A stretch of 64,000 nt of DNA from Streptomyces sp. CB02056 (lineage in GTDB: Bacteria; Actinomycetota; Actinomycetes; Streptomycetales; Streptomycetaceae): NCBI RefSeq assembly GCF_001905545.1, contig NZ_LIPD01000003.1:469147-533146 (forward strand), written 5' to 3'. Position numbers and translations under genes: made by a program. Numbering within the stretch: position 1 is the stretch's first letter; the number at the start of each line of letters is the position of its first letter. Under the pieces are notes generated by a model, which made no database searches, was not told where the DNA came from, and was given only the letters and a program-made list of their open reading frames with translations. Below, piece by piece: positions 43,886 through 52,377 of the stretch.

Positions 43886-43909
43886 GGTCCCCAGGACGCC
43901 CTGGGGACC
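43886..43909. terminator. Hairpin between EamA gene and pdxH
   Basis: GGTCCCCAG pairs with CTGGGGACC, loop GACGCC, between convergent genes. Confidence 0.7.
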
Positions 43910-43925
43910 CGGCGGCCTTACAGCG

Positions 43926-44726
43926 CTACGGCCAGAGCAGGGTGCGCGACCACTCCGGGGAGCTGACCGGGCCGGTGCGGGTGTAGCGCAGCCGGGTGTG
44001 CCGGCGCTGGGCGTCGCCCTGCCAGAACTCCACCTCGTGCGCCCACAGGGTGTAGACCGCGTGCCCGGGCGCGACCGCGTCCGGATGCGCCTCCAGCCGG
44101 CGACGGGCGACCGCCTCCGCCTCGTCGTACTCGGCGACCGAGCCCAGCGGCTCGCTCTGCCGCCCGACCAGCGCGCCGACCCGGGCGGCGGGCGAGCGGG
44201 TGGCGAACTCGGCGGCCGCGACCAGGTCGGCGGCCCGCTCGACGGTGCCGCGCACCCGGACCTGGCGGCCCAGCTGCGGCCAGTAGACGGTCAGCGCGGC
44301 GGCCGGGTGCTCGGCCAGCTGGCGGCCCTTGGGGCTGTCGGCGGCCGCCGAGAAGTTCCAGCCGGTGCCGGCCGCGTCGACGTCGCGCAGCACCAGCACC
44401 CGGGCGTCCGGCATGCCGTCCGCGTCGACGGTCGAGAGGGTGAAGGCCTGCGGGTCCAGCACCCCGGCGTGCAGCGCGGTGGCGAGCCAGTCCACGAACA
44501 GCGGGCCGGGCTCGGCCGGGGCGGCCTGGTGGTCGAAGGACGGCAGCGGGCGGGCCATCGGCGGGCGGCCGAGCAGTAGTTCGGGGACGGACCTGGGCCC
44601 GGAGCGGTGCTCGTGGAGCGGCTCGGCCGACGGCTCCGGACGCGCGTCCGCCGCCGGCTCCGCCCCGGCCTCCGGTGCGGGCCTGGCCTCGTCCGGGCCG
44701 GTCAGGCCCTCCTCCTCCGCCGCCAT
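43926..44726 (-). CDS. pdxH: Pyridoxamine/pyridoxine 5'-phosphate oxidase family enzyme
   Basis: 266-residue FMN-dependent oxidase; the PdxH reaction makes pyridoxal 5'-phosphate in vitamin B6 salvage. Core signatures: FTLSTVDADGMPDARVLVLRD for the substrate/FMN region, NFSAAADSPKGRQLAEHPAAA and VYWPQLGRQVRVRG typical of PdxH, then VEFWQGDAQRRHTRLRYTR at the C-terminus. The first 50 residues are an acidic, P/A-rich extension not usual in PdxH; the core is close to the 215-residue norm. The related PhzG-type oxidases are the alternative. ATG at 44726 with AAGGGCGCG upstream. Confidence 0.88.
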   Translation of the reverse strand: MAAEEEGLTGPDEARPAPEAGAEPAADARPEPSAEPLHEHRSGPRSVPELLLGRPPMARPLPSFDHQAAPAEPGPLFVDWLATALHAGVLDPQAFTLSTVDADGMPDARVLVLRDVDAAGTGWNFSAAADSPKGRQLAEHPAAALTVYWPQLGRQVRVRGTVERAADLVAAAEFATRSPAARVGALVGRQSEPLGSVAEYDEAEAVARRRLEAHPDAVAPGHAVYTLWAHEVEFWQGDAQRRHTRLRYTRTGPVSSPEWSRTLLWP

Positions 44727-45258
44727 CGCGCGCCCTTCCTTCCGATTGCCGCGGTCGCCGCCCCGGCCGGGCCGGTCCATCCGGGCCCGGGCACGTGGGT
44801 GCGCTGTCGGAGCGCAACCGTACCGCCGTGGGCCGACGGCTCCGGGCGCGGGCCCTCGGTGGACGGATCCGGGCCGGTCGGCGGGGGATTCCGGGGATGC
44901 CCGGCGGGGTGCTCCGACGGCGATGCGCGGCGGGGAGATCCGGCGGGGAGGCCCGGCGGGGACGTCCTGCGGGGACGCCCAGGCCGACGGCCGGGGAACC
45001 CGGGACCGGCGCCGGACACACTCGTGGGCGGTGCCGATGGCGGCACCGCCCACGAGACCGGTTTCGCGGTGACCCTTTCCGCAGGCCGGTCGTTGCGCTG
45101 TTCCCTCTGGTCGTGATGCGTCGGTGGTTCGGTGTCCGTTCCGGCCGTTCCGTTCCGGTCCGGGCCTGTCGGCGGCTGCTCAGCTCACCCGCGTCCACCC
45201 ACGTCCGGCGCCCCCGCCTTCCGTGGTGCCCGGTGCCGTCACTCGGCCGTGCGGCCGG
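44727..45258. other. 532-bp gap with one strong hairpin
   Basis: Between pdxH and a small secreted-protein gene, both on the minus strand. It contains irregular GGCGGGGA-rich near-repeats (about 44870-45000) and a perfect 15-bp hairpin with arms 45021-45035 and 45042-45056, probably the terminator of the secreted-protein gene. Open frames here are shadows with no ribosome binding site. Confidence 0.55.
45021..45056 (-). terminator. Perfect 15-bp hairpin downstream of the small secreted-protein gene
   Basis: CTCGTGGGCGGTGCC pairs with 45042-45056 around loop GATGGC. It is about 200 bases past the stop of the gene ending at 45259, and 295 bases upstream of the pdxH start, so orientation is assigned by the minus-strand genes around it. 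Confidence 0.6.
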
Positions 45259-45588
45259 TCAGTTGAAGGTCGGGGCGACGACGACGTTGACGTCCTTGTT
45301 GCCCTGGCCTCCCTGGACGGTGCCGGTGTTGTCCTTCACCGCGATGGTGTTGTCCTGGTTCGTGGCGCCGGAGCCGGCGGCGGTCTGCTGGGTGGAGACG
45401 TAGTTTCCGTCGACCCCGCCGAACACGTTGCCGGTGCCGGTGTCGGAGACCGCCCCGGCGTTGGAGGCGCCCTCGGCGCCCGCGCCGTTGTCGGCGGCGG
45501 CAGCCCCGGCACCGGCCAGCAGCAGGCCGGCCGCGAGCGGGCCGGCGAGTAGGAGCCCGGCTGTTCGACGGGGGTGGGTGCGAGCCAT
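45259..45588 (-). CDS. Small secreted protein, unknown
   Basis: 109 residues. Signal peptide ARTHPRRTAGLLLAGPLAA with an AAAA-DN cleavage near residue 34; mature part about 75 residues, rich in G, N, T and V: TGTGNVFGGVDGNYVSTQQT and NQDNTIAVKDNTGTVQGGQG, ending NKDVNVVVAPTFN. The alternating polar/beta-branched pattern suggests a beta-rich surface or self-assembling protein, like the general style of chaplins and rodlins, but it lacks their conserved motifs and has no cysteine. GGAGGCATTC ribosome binding site. An inverted repeat lies upstream. Confidence 0.75.
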   Translation of the reverse strand: MARTHPRRTAGLLLAGPLAAGLLLAGAGAAAADNGAGAEGASNAGAVSDTGTGNVFGGVDGNYVSTQQTAAGSGATNQDNTIAVKDNTGTVQGGQGNKDVNVVVAPTFN

Positions 45589-46045
45589 GAATGCCTCCGG
45601 GAAGCTGCTTGTCGCGCAATGGTCGATCAAGGTGCGCAAGGTTCGTCGACCGGACGAACACCTGCGGGCTGCGACGCCGGAAGACAGACTTCCGCAACAA
45701 ATCGACAAAGCGCTAGCTCACACGGCGAATTTCGCCCGTTTGCGTGATATCCACCCGGGCCGCGCATGACGGCCGGGAAAACGGAAAACGCGGCGAGATA
45801 CCCCGTCCGAGCTGGGACTTCACCCGTACGGCCGCTGCTCGATGGTCGGTCCGGGGGACGGCGCGGCACCGTCACACGATCCGCTGGGCGCACCACCCTG
45901 GCGCGTGCGAACCGCACGCGCGCCCCCGGAAAAGTTCGGTCACCCTCCCATGTCGACTTTCCCGGTCATGAAAAGGCCGTCGGATGTCACACCACGACGG
46001 CAGGGGTTCGGACGTGCGGTCCCCGCCGAAATACTTCAGTGAAAA
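45589..46045. other. Intergenic region upstream of the small secreted-protein gene
   Basis: About 457 bp. It contains the dyad at 45641-45659 and moderately AT-rich sequence at 45690-45790. The short frames crossing it have poor composition and no ribosome binding site. No gene supported. Confidence 0.5.
45641..45659. promoter_or_regulatory. Inverted repeat upstream of the small secreted-protein gene
   Basis: GTTCGTC-gaccg-GACGAAC, perfect 7-base arms, 53 bases upstream of the start codon of the gene ending at 45259. Placed where an operator would act. Cognate regulator unknown. Confidence 0.35.
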
Positions 46046-47410
46046 TCAGATCATCTTGCCTGGATTCAGAATTCCCAGCGGATCGAAGACCGCCTTCAGC
46101 TGCCGTTGCAGGTCCAACGCCACCGGGCCCAACTCACGGGCCAGCCAGTCCCGCTTCAGCAGCCCCACACCGTGCTCCCCGGTGATCGTGCCGCCCAGCT
46201 CCAGCCCGAGCGCCATGATCTCGTCGAAGGAGCGCTGGGCCCGGGCCGTCTCCTCCTCGTCCGAGGCGTCGAAGATGACGATCGGGTGGGTGTTGCCGTC
46301 CCCCGCGTGACTGACCACCCCGATGGTCAGCCCGTGCCGCTCGGCGATCACCGCGACGCCGTTCAGCATCTCCGCCAGCCGGGAGCGCGGCACCGCCACG
46401 TCGTCGATCATCGTGGTGCCCAGCCGGTCCAGCGCGGGCAGCGCCATCCGCCGGGCGGCCAGCAGCAGATCGGACTCCGCCTCGTCCTCGGCCGGCACCA
46501 CCTCCGTCGCCCCGGCCTCCCGGCACAGCCGCGCGACCCGGGCCAGCTCGGCCACCCGGTCCGGCCCGTCGAAGGCCACCAGCAGCAGCGCCTGGGTGGA
46601 CTCCGGCAGCCCCATCCGCCCCAACTCGTTGACGGCCCGCACCGAGACCGCGTCCATCAGCTCCATCAGCGACGGGGTCAGACCGCGCGCCATCACCTCG
46701 CAGACCGCCGCCCCGGCCGTGTCCGCGCTCGGGAACTCCGCCGCCAGCGCCAGCTGCGGGGCGGGCGCCGGCCGCAGCGACAGAACCGCCCGGACCACCA
46801 CCCCGAGCGTCCCCTCCGAGCCGACGAACAGCCTGGTCAGGTCGTACCCGGCCACACCCTTCGCCGTCCGGCGGCCGGTGGACAGCAGCCGCCCGTCCGC
46901 CAGCACCACGTCCAGCCCGAGCACGTACTCGCTGGTGACGCCGTACTTCACGCAGCAGAGCCCACCGGCCCCGGTGCCGATGTTGCCGCCGATCGTGCAG
47001 GACTCCCAGCTGGACGGATCCGGCGGATACGAGAGGCCCAACTCCTCGACGGCCCTGGACAGTTCGGCGTTCACCACACCGGGCTCGACCACCGCGATCC
47101 GGTTCACCGGGTCGATCTCCAGGATCCGGTTCAGCTTCACCAGCGACAGCACGACGCAGCCGTCCACCGCGTTCGCCGCACCCGACAGCCCGGTCCGGGC
47201 ACCCTGCGGCACCACCGGGACACGCAGCTCGGTCGCGGTGCGCAGCACGTGCCGCACCTGCTCGACCGTCTCCGGGAACACCACCACCGCGGGCTGCCCG
47301 GCCGCGCAGAAGCCCGCCATGTCGTGGCGGTACGCGGCGGTCACGTCCGGGTCCACCACGACGGCCCCGTCCGGGAGGCCCTGCGCCAGTCGGTCCGTCA
47401 GATCACTCAT
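46046..47410 (-). CDS. FAD-binding oxidase, GlcD / D-2-hydroxyacid dehydrogenase type
   Basis: 454-residue flavoprotein of the vanillyl-alcohol-oxidase fold. FAD pyrophosphate loop VPVVPQGARTGLSGAANAVDG, second FAD segment PPDPSSWESCTIGGNIGTGAGG, and GLDVVLADGRLLSTGRRTAKGVAGYDL. C-terminal substrate domain has the His-rich VVSHAGDGNTHPIV and GTITGEHGVGLLKRDWL typical of glycolate/D-lactate dehydrogenases. ATG at 47410 matches the family start; the longer frame enters a repeat-rich spacer. No glcE or glcF neighbours are present, so it probably acts as a stand-alone D-2-hydroxyacid dehydrogenase. Confidence 0.93.
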   Translation of the reverse strand: MSDLTDRLAQGLPDGAVVVDPDVTAAYRHDMAGFCAAGQPAVVVFPETVEQVRHVLRTATELRVPVVPQGARTGLSGAANAVDGCVVLSLVKLNRILEIDPVNRIAVVEPGVVNAELSRAVEELGLSYPPDPSSWESCTIGGNIGTGAGGLCCVKYGVTSEYVLGLDVVLADGRLLSTGRRTAKGVAGYDLTRLFVGSEGTLGVVVRAVLSLRPAPAPQLALAAEFPSADTAGAAVCEVMARGLTPSLMELMDAVSVRAVNELGRMGLPESTQALLLVAFDGPDRVAELARVARLCREAGATEVVPAEDEAESDLLLAARRMALPALDRLGTTMIDDVAVPRSRLAEMLNGVAVIAERHGLTIGVVSHAGDGNTHPIVIFDASDEEETARAQRSFDEIMALGLELGGTITGEHGVGLLKRDWLARELGPVALDLQRQLKAVFDPLGILNPGKMI

Positions 47411-47454
47411 CGCCGCCTCCACTCGCCGCCCGACCGCCTCCACCTCCGCACTCT

Positions 47455-47570
47455 GCCCGGACGGCAGGGGGCGGGCAAGTGGGCCACGGGGAGGGGCGGG
47501 CGCCGGGACGGGCAGGGGCAGGTGAACGGGCAGGAGGACGAGGCACCGCCCGGACGGCAGGGGGCGGGCG
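47455..47570. repeat. Direct 22-bp repeat in the spacer upstream of the FAD-oxidase gene
   Basis: Copies 47455-47476 and 47549-47570 are identical (core CGGACGGCAGGGGGCGGG) and 94 bp apart, within a G-rich 240-bp gap. Meaning unknown; probably neutral. Confidence 0.75.
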
Positions 47571-47650
47571 GGCACCGGGGTTGGCGGCAAGGGCCGCCGT
47601 ACGGGGAGGTGCCGGCCGGATCCCGGGGCCGGCGCGGGCGACCGGTCGGC

Positions 47651-48868
47651 TCAGGCCCGGCGGAGGGTCGGGGTGGCCAGGGCGATGAGGCCGGCCGCGG
47701 CGGTGGCGAGGGCGCAGAGGAGGGTGGGCGGGGCGGCGCCCGCCGCGTCCGCGAGCAGGCCCAGCAGGGCGTTCGAGAGCACCAGGGCCAGGCTCTGCAC
47801 GAGCGTCAGCAGGGCCTGGACCCGCGAGAGATGGGTCGGCGGCGCGCCGGTCAGCACCAGCGGGCCGAGGTGGCAGGCGAAGAGCCCCGAGCCGAGGCCC
47901 GCCACCGTACTGCCGGCCACCGCCGCCACCGGCCCCGCGGCCAGGGCCAGCAGCGCGATCCCCGCCGACGCCGTACAGAGCCCGGCGGCCGCCCCCACGC
48001 CGGCCCGGGGCAGCGCGCCCCGCCGGGCGACCAGGACGGCCACCGCCAGTACCCCGGCCGCCTGCCCGCCGCTCACCAGTCCCGCCGTCCCGGCTGACCA
48101 GCCGTGCGCCCGGGCGAGCAGCGGGCCGAGCAGCGACACCACCGGCAGCAGCGCCCCGGCCGCCGCACCGGTGAGCAGCAGCGCGGCCCGCAGCAGCGGG
48201 TCGGCCAGGGCGAGCCGGACGCCGGACGCGGCCTCGCTCAGCAGGCCGGCCCGCGGACCGGACGGCCCGTCCGCCCCGGGGCGGAGCCGCAGCAGGACCA
48301 GCAGCACGACCCCGAAGCTCACCGCGTCCACGAGTGCCGCGCCGGGCAGCCCGCCGGCCGCGACCAGCAGGCCGCCGAGCGGCGCCCCGAGCAGGACGGC
48401 GCCCTGCCCGCCGGCCTGCCGCAGGGCGAGCGCCCGGGGCAGCCGGTCGGCGGGCACCAGCCGGCGCGGCATCGAACCGCTCGCCGGGAGGTGGAAGGCG
48501 TCGACCGTCCCGATCACGGCCGCCGCCGCGACCAGGAGCCAGAGCGGTGTGCCCCGGTCGGCCGCGACCAGCGCCAGCGCGGCGGTCGCGACCAGCATCA
48601 CCGTGTCCCCGACGAGCATCACCCGACGGGCGCCGAACCGGTCCGCGACCGCGCCGCCCAGCAGGACCAGCGCGGTGCGCGGCACCGTGACCGCCGTCAG
48701 GACCAGCCCGGCCGCGCCGCCGCCGTGCGCGGAGGCGGCCCAGCCGAGGGCGAAGTACAGCGCGGCGTCGCCCAGCAGTCCGGCCTGGACCCCGGCCAGC
48801 CAGAGCAGGTACGTCCGGGGCAGCGCGGCCCGCGAACCGACGGCGGCGGTGGCAGCGGCAGTGGTCAT
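47651..48868 (-). CDS. MFS transporter
   Basis: 405-residue membrane protein with about 12 helices. Motif A-like loop GGAVADRFGARRVMLVGD between helices 2 and 3; GTVDAFHLPASGSMPRRLVPADRLPRAL is typical of the MFS_3/enterobactin-exporter-like group. ATG at 48868. It lies 45 bases downstream of a MerR-family regulator on the same strand, the standard layout of a regulator-controlled drug exporter. Substrate unknown. Confidence 0.9.
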   Translation of the reverse strand: MTTAAATAAVGSRAALPRTYLLWLAGVQAGLLGDAALYFALGWAASAHGGGAAGLVLTAVTVPRTALVLLGGAVADRFGARRVMLVGDTVMLVATAALALVAADRGTPLWLLVAAAAVIGTVDAFHLPASGSMPRRLVPADRLPRALALRQAGGQGAVLLGAPLGGLLVAAGGLPGAALVDAVSFGVVLLVLLRLRPGADGPSGPRAGLLSEAASGVRLALADPLLRAALLLTGAAAGALLPVVSLLGPLLARAHGWSAGTAGLVSGGQAAGVLAVAVLVARRGALPRAGVGAAAGLCTASAGIALLALAAGPVAAVAGSTVAGLGSGLFACHLGPLVLTGAPPTHLSRVQALLTLVQSLALVLSNALLGLLADAAGAAPPTLLCALATAAAGLIALATPTLRRA

Positions 48869-48913
48869 GCCGGGTGACGCTAGGACCCTCGACCGGGTCG
48901 AGGGCAAGCCCGG

Positions 48914-49741
48914 CTACCCGCGGACCACCGGCTCCTGGAGCTCGGTGACCCACCCCGCCGGGTCCTCCGGGCACTCCAGGTACAGCTCCCGGGCGTAGCC
49001 GGCCGAGCGGTAGCCGTTCTCCTCGATGAAGCGGGCCAGCTCCTGGCCCGCGCCCAGGACCTCGTCCATCGGGCCGCGGTGCACGATCGTCGCCGCCTCC
49101 CCGATCGGCGGCAGGTCGACCACCTCGAAGTCGTGCGCGCCCGCCCGCACCGACGGGCCGACCGGGACGGCGGCCCCGACCAGCACCGAGCCGTTGCCCT
49201 CCGGGGCGTCCTGGTAGTGGGCGACGGACGGGCCGGCCGCCTCGATCCCGGCCCCGGCCAGCCGCCGGCACAGCTCGGCGAACAGCGGCCCGATCACCGG
49301 CCCGATGTCCTCCGGCTCGTAACTCGCGGCCACACCGGTCAGTTGGGCCACCCGGACGGACGGCACCGGCTTCACCACGACATCCCGCACGGACATGGTC
49401 CCCTCGCTCTCGATCGTCCGGAGCCTCGCCTCCACCCGGGCCAGCCGCAGCTCGTCGGCCGCGATCGCCGCGGCGAGCTGGGCCCGCCGCAGCCGCAGCA
49501 TCCCGCGCAGCTCGGCCGCGTCCACCCGCTCGTCCAGGACGGCCCGCACCTGCTGCAGGGTGAACCCGAGCTCCTTGAGCGCGATCACCCGGTTGAGCCG
49601 GGCCAGTTGGGACGCCTCGTAGAAGCGGTAGCCGCTGACCGGGTCCACCCGGGCGGGCCGCAGCAGCCCGATCGCGTCGTAGTGGCGCAGCATCCGCACC
49701 GACACCCGGCCGTGGCTGGCGAAGTCTCCGATGTTCAACAT
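48914..49741 (-). CDS. MerR-family regulator with GyrI-like effector domain (BltR/BmrR type)
   Basis: 275 residues. MerR helix-turn-helix MLNIGDFASHGRVSVRMLRHYDAIGLLRP with the YRFYEASQLARLNRVIALKELGF second half, a coiled-coil dimer helix (about 75-115), and a C-terminal GyrI-like ligand-binding domain. It twists promoters with long spacers, and a matching promoter lies directly upstream, so it probably regulates itself and the downstream MFS exporter in response to small, often hydrophobic ligands. Start at 49741 (MLNIGDF), close to the inferred transcription start, so the message may be almost leaderless. Confidence 0.92.
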   Translation of the reverse strand: MLNIGDFASHGRVSVRMLRHYDAIGLLRPARVDPVSGYRFYEASQLARLNRVIALKELGFTLQQVRAVLDERVDAAELRGMLRLRRAQLAAAIAADELRLARVEARLRTIESEGTMSVRDVVVKPVPSVRVAQLTGVAASYEPEDIGPVIGPLFAELCRRLAGAGIEAAGPSVAHYQDAPEGNGSVLVGAAVPVGPSVRAGAHDFEVVDLPPIGEAATIVHRGPMDEVLGAGQELARFIEENGYRSAGYARELYLECPEDPAGWVTELQEPVVRG

Positions 49742-49750
49742 GGTGCGACC

Positions 49751-49781
49751 ACTCCACCCCCTGCCACCGTGTCAGGGTCAA
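49751..49781 (-). promoter_or_regulatory. MerR-type promoter with 19-bp spacer and internal operator
   Basis: On the minus strand, -35 TTGACC (49776-49781) and a weak -10 TGGAGT (49751-49756) are separated by exactly 19 bases. The spacer carries an imperfect 19-bp dyad (49759-49777), arms CCCTGCCAC and GTGTCAGGG with one mismatch. Long 19-bp spacers with an internal dyad are the hallmark of MerR-regulated promoters. Confidence 0.6.
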
Positions 49782-49848
49782 CCCCCGCCCCGCCCTCGCC
49801 CGTGGCCGTTCCACGGCAGTTCCCCACCTGGCCCACGGCCGGCGCCCG

Positions 49849-49878
49849 CACCCGCACCCGCACCCGCACCCGCACCCG
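49849..49878. repeat. Tandem hexamer CACCCG x5
   Basis: Five uninterrupted copies of CACCCG upstream of the MerR gene and before the tRNA-Ser terminator. Simple-sequence slippage tract. Confidence 0.9.
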
Positions 49879-49892
49879 CCCGGGAAACACCG

Positions 49893-49926
49893 AGGGCGGG
49901 TGCCGAGTGGTCTCGGCACCCGCCCT
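49893..49926 (-). terminator. Terminator of tRNA-Ser(TGA)
   Basis: Perfect 15-bp stem AGGGCGGGTGCCGAG with 49912-49926, loop TGGT, downstream of the tRNA on its strand. Confidence 0.85.
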
Positions 49927-49948
49927 GAGCAGGTGGTTCTCCTACCGG

Positions 49949-50036
49949 CGGAGAGCGTGGGATTCGAACCCACGGTACGGGGTCACCGCACGACAGTTTT
50001 CAAGACTGTTCCCTTAGGCCGCTCGGGCAGCTCTCC
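49949..50036 (-). tRNA. tRNA-Ser(TGA)
   Basis: Acceptor GGAGAGC / GCTCTCC with discriminator G; anticodon stem ACAGT / ACTGT around CTTGAAA (anticodon TGA); long variable arm; T-arm GTGGGTTCGAATCCCAC. 88 bases, CCA not encoded. Confidence 0.96.
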
Positions 50037-50099
50037 AGGCGGAGGTCAGCCTAACGGGTCCGGCGGGGTTCGGTGCACACGTTTCGGTGCGGGCGGGGG

Positions 50100-51974
50100 T
50101 TACGGCTGGTCGCCCTCGCGCTGGCCGAGAGTGACCTTGGTGTTGAGGGTCTGGCCGTTGCGGGTGTACTCGACGTCGACGGTCTCGCCGGGCTTGTGCG
50201 TCCAGATCCGGCTGACCAGGGCGGGGCCGTTGTCGATCGGGACGCCGCCGAGCTTGGTGATGACGTCGCCCGGCTTGAGGCCGGCCTTGTCGGCCGCGCC
50301 GCCGGGGGTGACGGCGGGCTGGCCCTGGATGTCCTTGGTCTGGATCTGCGCGCCGTCGCCCTTGTAGTCGTCGTTGCGCAGCACGTCGAGCTTGGCGTAG
50401 ACCGGCTTGCCGGTCTTGATCAGGGTGTCCGCGACCCACTTGGCCTGGTTGATCGGGATGGCGAAGCCCAGGCCGATGCTGCCGGCCCGGCCGTTGGCGG
50501 AGGCGTTGGACTGGATCGCCGAGTTGATGCCGATCACCGCGCCGCCGGAGTCGAGCAGCGGGCCGCCGGAGTTGCCGGGGTTGATGGAGGCGTCGGTCTG
50601 CAGGGCGTTCATGTACGAGGCCTGCGAGCCGGTGTCGTCGCCGGAGGCCACCGGGCGGTCCTTGGCGCTGATGATGCCGCTGGTGACGGTGGACTCCAGG
50701 CCGTACGGCGCACCGATCGCGACGGTGGCGTCGCCGACGTTGACCTTGTCGGAGTCGGCCAGCGGCAGCGGGGCCAGCTTGCTCTTGGGCGGGTTGTCGA
50801 TCTTGACCACGGCGACGTCGTAGCCCTCGGCGTGGCCGAGCACCGAGGCGCTGTAGGAGCTGCCGTCGGCGAACTTGACGGTCAGTTTGCCGCCGCTGAG
50901 GGTCGGCGCGACGACGTGGTTGTTGGTGAGGATGTGGCCCTCGGTGTCGAAGACGAAGCCGGTGCCGGTGCCCGATTCGCCGTTGCCCTGCGCCTTGATG
51001 GTGACGACGCTGGGCAGCGCCTTCTGCGCGATGGCGGCGATCGAGCCGGGGACGGGCTCGTTCTTCTGGGTGTCGCTGGCCTGGACGGTGGTGCTGCGGT
51101 GGTCGTTCGCGGAGCTCCTGCGGTCGGAACTGTCGGAGACGGACACGCCGAGCGCGCCGCCGGCCACACCGGCGACCAGCGCGACGGCCGCGATCAGGGC
51201 GACCAGGCCGCCGCGCTTCTTGCGCGGGCCGCCGGGGCCGCCCGGACCGCCGGGGTACTCCGCCGGGTAGCCGAGCGGGCCGGCCGGGCCGCCGGGGTAG
51301 CCGGCGCCGCCGGAGGTGGAGTCGTGGGTGGGGCCCCAGCCGCCGAGCGGCTGGCCGGCCCCGAAGGGGTGGTGGCCGTGCGCGGCGGGGGCGGCGGGCG
51401 CGGCCGGAGCGGCGCCGTACCCCTCGTGCGCGCCGGCGGCGGGGACGCCGTGGGTCGGGGTGGCGTACGGGTTGCCGGCCGGCGGCAGGGCCGGGGCGGC
51501 GGGTGCGGCGGCCACCGGGGCGGGCGGAACGGGCGGCAGGACCGGCGGCGGCGCGTCGATGTAGCCGGTGGCCGGGTCGACGGCCGGCTCCTCGACGGCG
51601 AGTACGGCGGGCTCGGCGGGTGCGGCGGGTGCCACGGGCTCGGCGGGTGCGGCGGGTGCCACGGGCTCGGCGGGTGCGGCGGGTGCCACGGGCTCGGCGG
51701 GTGCCTCCGGTGCGGGCACCTTGGTGAAGGCGACGGTGGGCTTGTGCCCACCCCCGGCCGGGACCTCCTCGGCCGGAACGGCGTCGGCGGACGGCGCCGC
51801 CTCGGCGGCGGCGGCCTCGACCGCGCCCGCCTCCGGCTCGGGCACCCGCCGGAACGCCATGGTCGGGTTGTGCCCGCCCTGAGCGGGGCCCGCGGCAGCG
51901 GACTCGGCCGCCCCCGGCCCGGCGGGCTGCTCCCCCTGCGGCCCGGTGGGCCCAACCTCGCGCTCGGTGCTCAC
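50100..51974 (-). CDS. HtrA/DegP-type membrane-anchored serine protease with PDZ domain
   Basis: 624 residues. About 255 N-terminal cytosolic residues are disordered and P/A/G-rich, including perfect APAEPVAP-type repeats. One transmembrane helix VALIAAVALVAGVAGGALGV follows, then the trypsin-like domain with His in LTNNHVVAP, Asp in YDVAVVKI and Ser in SINPGNSGGPLLD. The PDZ domain is at the C-terminus (DIQGQPAVTPGGAADKAGL to the end). It degrades or refolds misfolded exported proteins. The P/G-rich N-terminal half also has two HNPTMAFRRVP / HKPTVAFTKVP motifs of unknown meaning, possibly docking or phosphorylation sites. ATG at 51974. Confidence 0.94.
   Translation of the reverse strand: MSTEREVGPTGPQGEQPAGPGAAESAAAGPAQGGHNPTMAFRRVPEPEAGAVEAAAAEAAPSADAVPAEEVPAGGGHKPTVAFTKVPAPEAPAEPVAPAAPAEPVAPAAPAEPVAPAAPAEPAVLAVEEPAVDPATGYIDAPPPVLPPVPPAPVAAAPAAPALPPAGNPYATPTHGVPAAGAHEGYGAAPAAPAAPAAHGHHPFGAGQPLGGWGPTHDSTSGGAGYPGGPAGPLGYPAEYPGGPGGPGGPRKKRGGLVALIAAVALVAGVAGGALGVSVSDSSDRRSSANDHRSTTVQASDTQKNEPVPGSIAAIAQKALPSVVTIKAQGNGESGTGTGFVFDTEGHILTNNHVVAPTLSGGKLTVKFADGSSYSASVLGHAEGYDVAVVKIDNPPKSKLAPLPLADSDKVNVGDATVAIGAPYGLESTVTSGIISAKDRPVASGDDTGSQASYMNALQTDASINPGNSGGPLLDSGGAVIGINSAIQSNASANGRAGSIGLGFAIPINQAKWVADTLIKTGKPVYAKLDVLRNDDYKGDGAQIQTKDIQGQPAVTPGGAADKAGLKPGDVITKLGGVPIDNGPALVSRIWTHKPGETVDVEYTRNGQTLNTKVTLGQREGDQP
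51609..51705 (-). repeat. 27-bp tandem repeat inside the htrA-like gene
   Basis: Three perfect copies of a 27-bp unit (51609-51635, 51636-51662, 51663-51689) plus 16 bases of a fourth. The period keeps the frame and encodes nine-residue repeats of the type VAPAAPAEP in the cytosolic N-terminal region. Confidence 0.93.
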
Positions 51975-52245
51975 GGACGACCTCCATAGCTGGCAGAACC
52001 AAGGACCATAGTTTTTCGCACTGTCGATTCGTTTGCCGTAAGGACCCCTCTGAAGAACTCATAAGAATCCTTAGCCGGCACCGACACCGGCACTGGCGTC
52101 AGCACCCGCAGCGGCACCGACACCGGCTCCGGCACCCGTACCGACGGCCGGGGCTCCCCTCCCCGTCGGGCGTCCGCGATGCGGACCGCCCCGCCCTCGG
52201 CCTTGGGCGTCGGCACCCGCGCCGGTTAGCCTGGCGCTCCAAACT

Positions 52246-52371
52246 GACACGCGGGAGCTTGGACCCACCAGGCTGAGAGTGCGCATGTCGACCGTACGCC
52301 ACACGAGTGACGGACGTTCGAGGGGGCGCTGACCGCCGGAACCTGTCCGGGTAATGCCGGCGTAGGGAGTA
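52246..52371 (+). promoter_or_regulatory. TPP riboswitch (THI element)
   Basis: The conserved THI-box pieces are in order: CACGCGGGAG near 52249, AGGCTGAGAGTGCGC (52270-52284), and on the 3' side CTGACCGCCGGAACCTGTCC then GGGTAATGCCGGCGTAGGGA. It ends nine bases before the CytX start. The ribosome binding site AGGGAG (52364-52369) is part of the 3' aptamer strand, so thiamine diphosphate would hide it and block translation. Confidence 0.95.
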
Positions 52372-52377
52372 TCGGCC

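Noticed and set aside
49900..50367. Plus-strand ORF with ESVGFEPTVRGHRTTVF
   Set aside because: Translation of the antisense of tRNA-Ser(TGA), running into the htrA-like gene's opposite strand.
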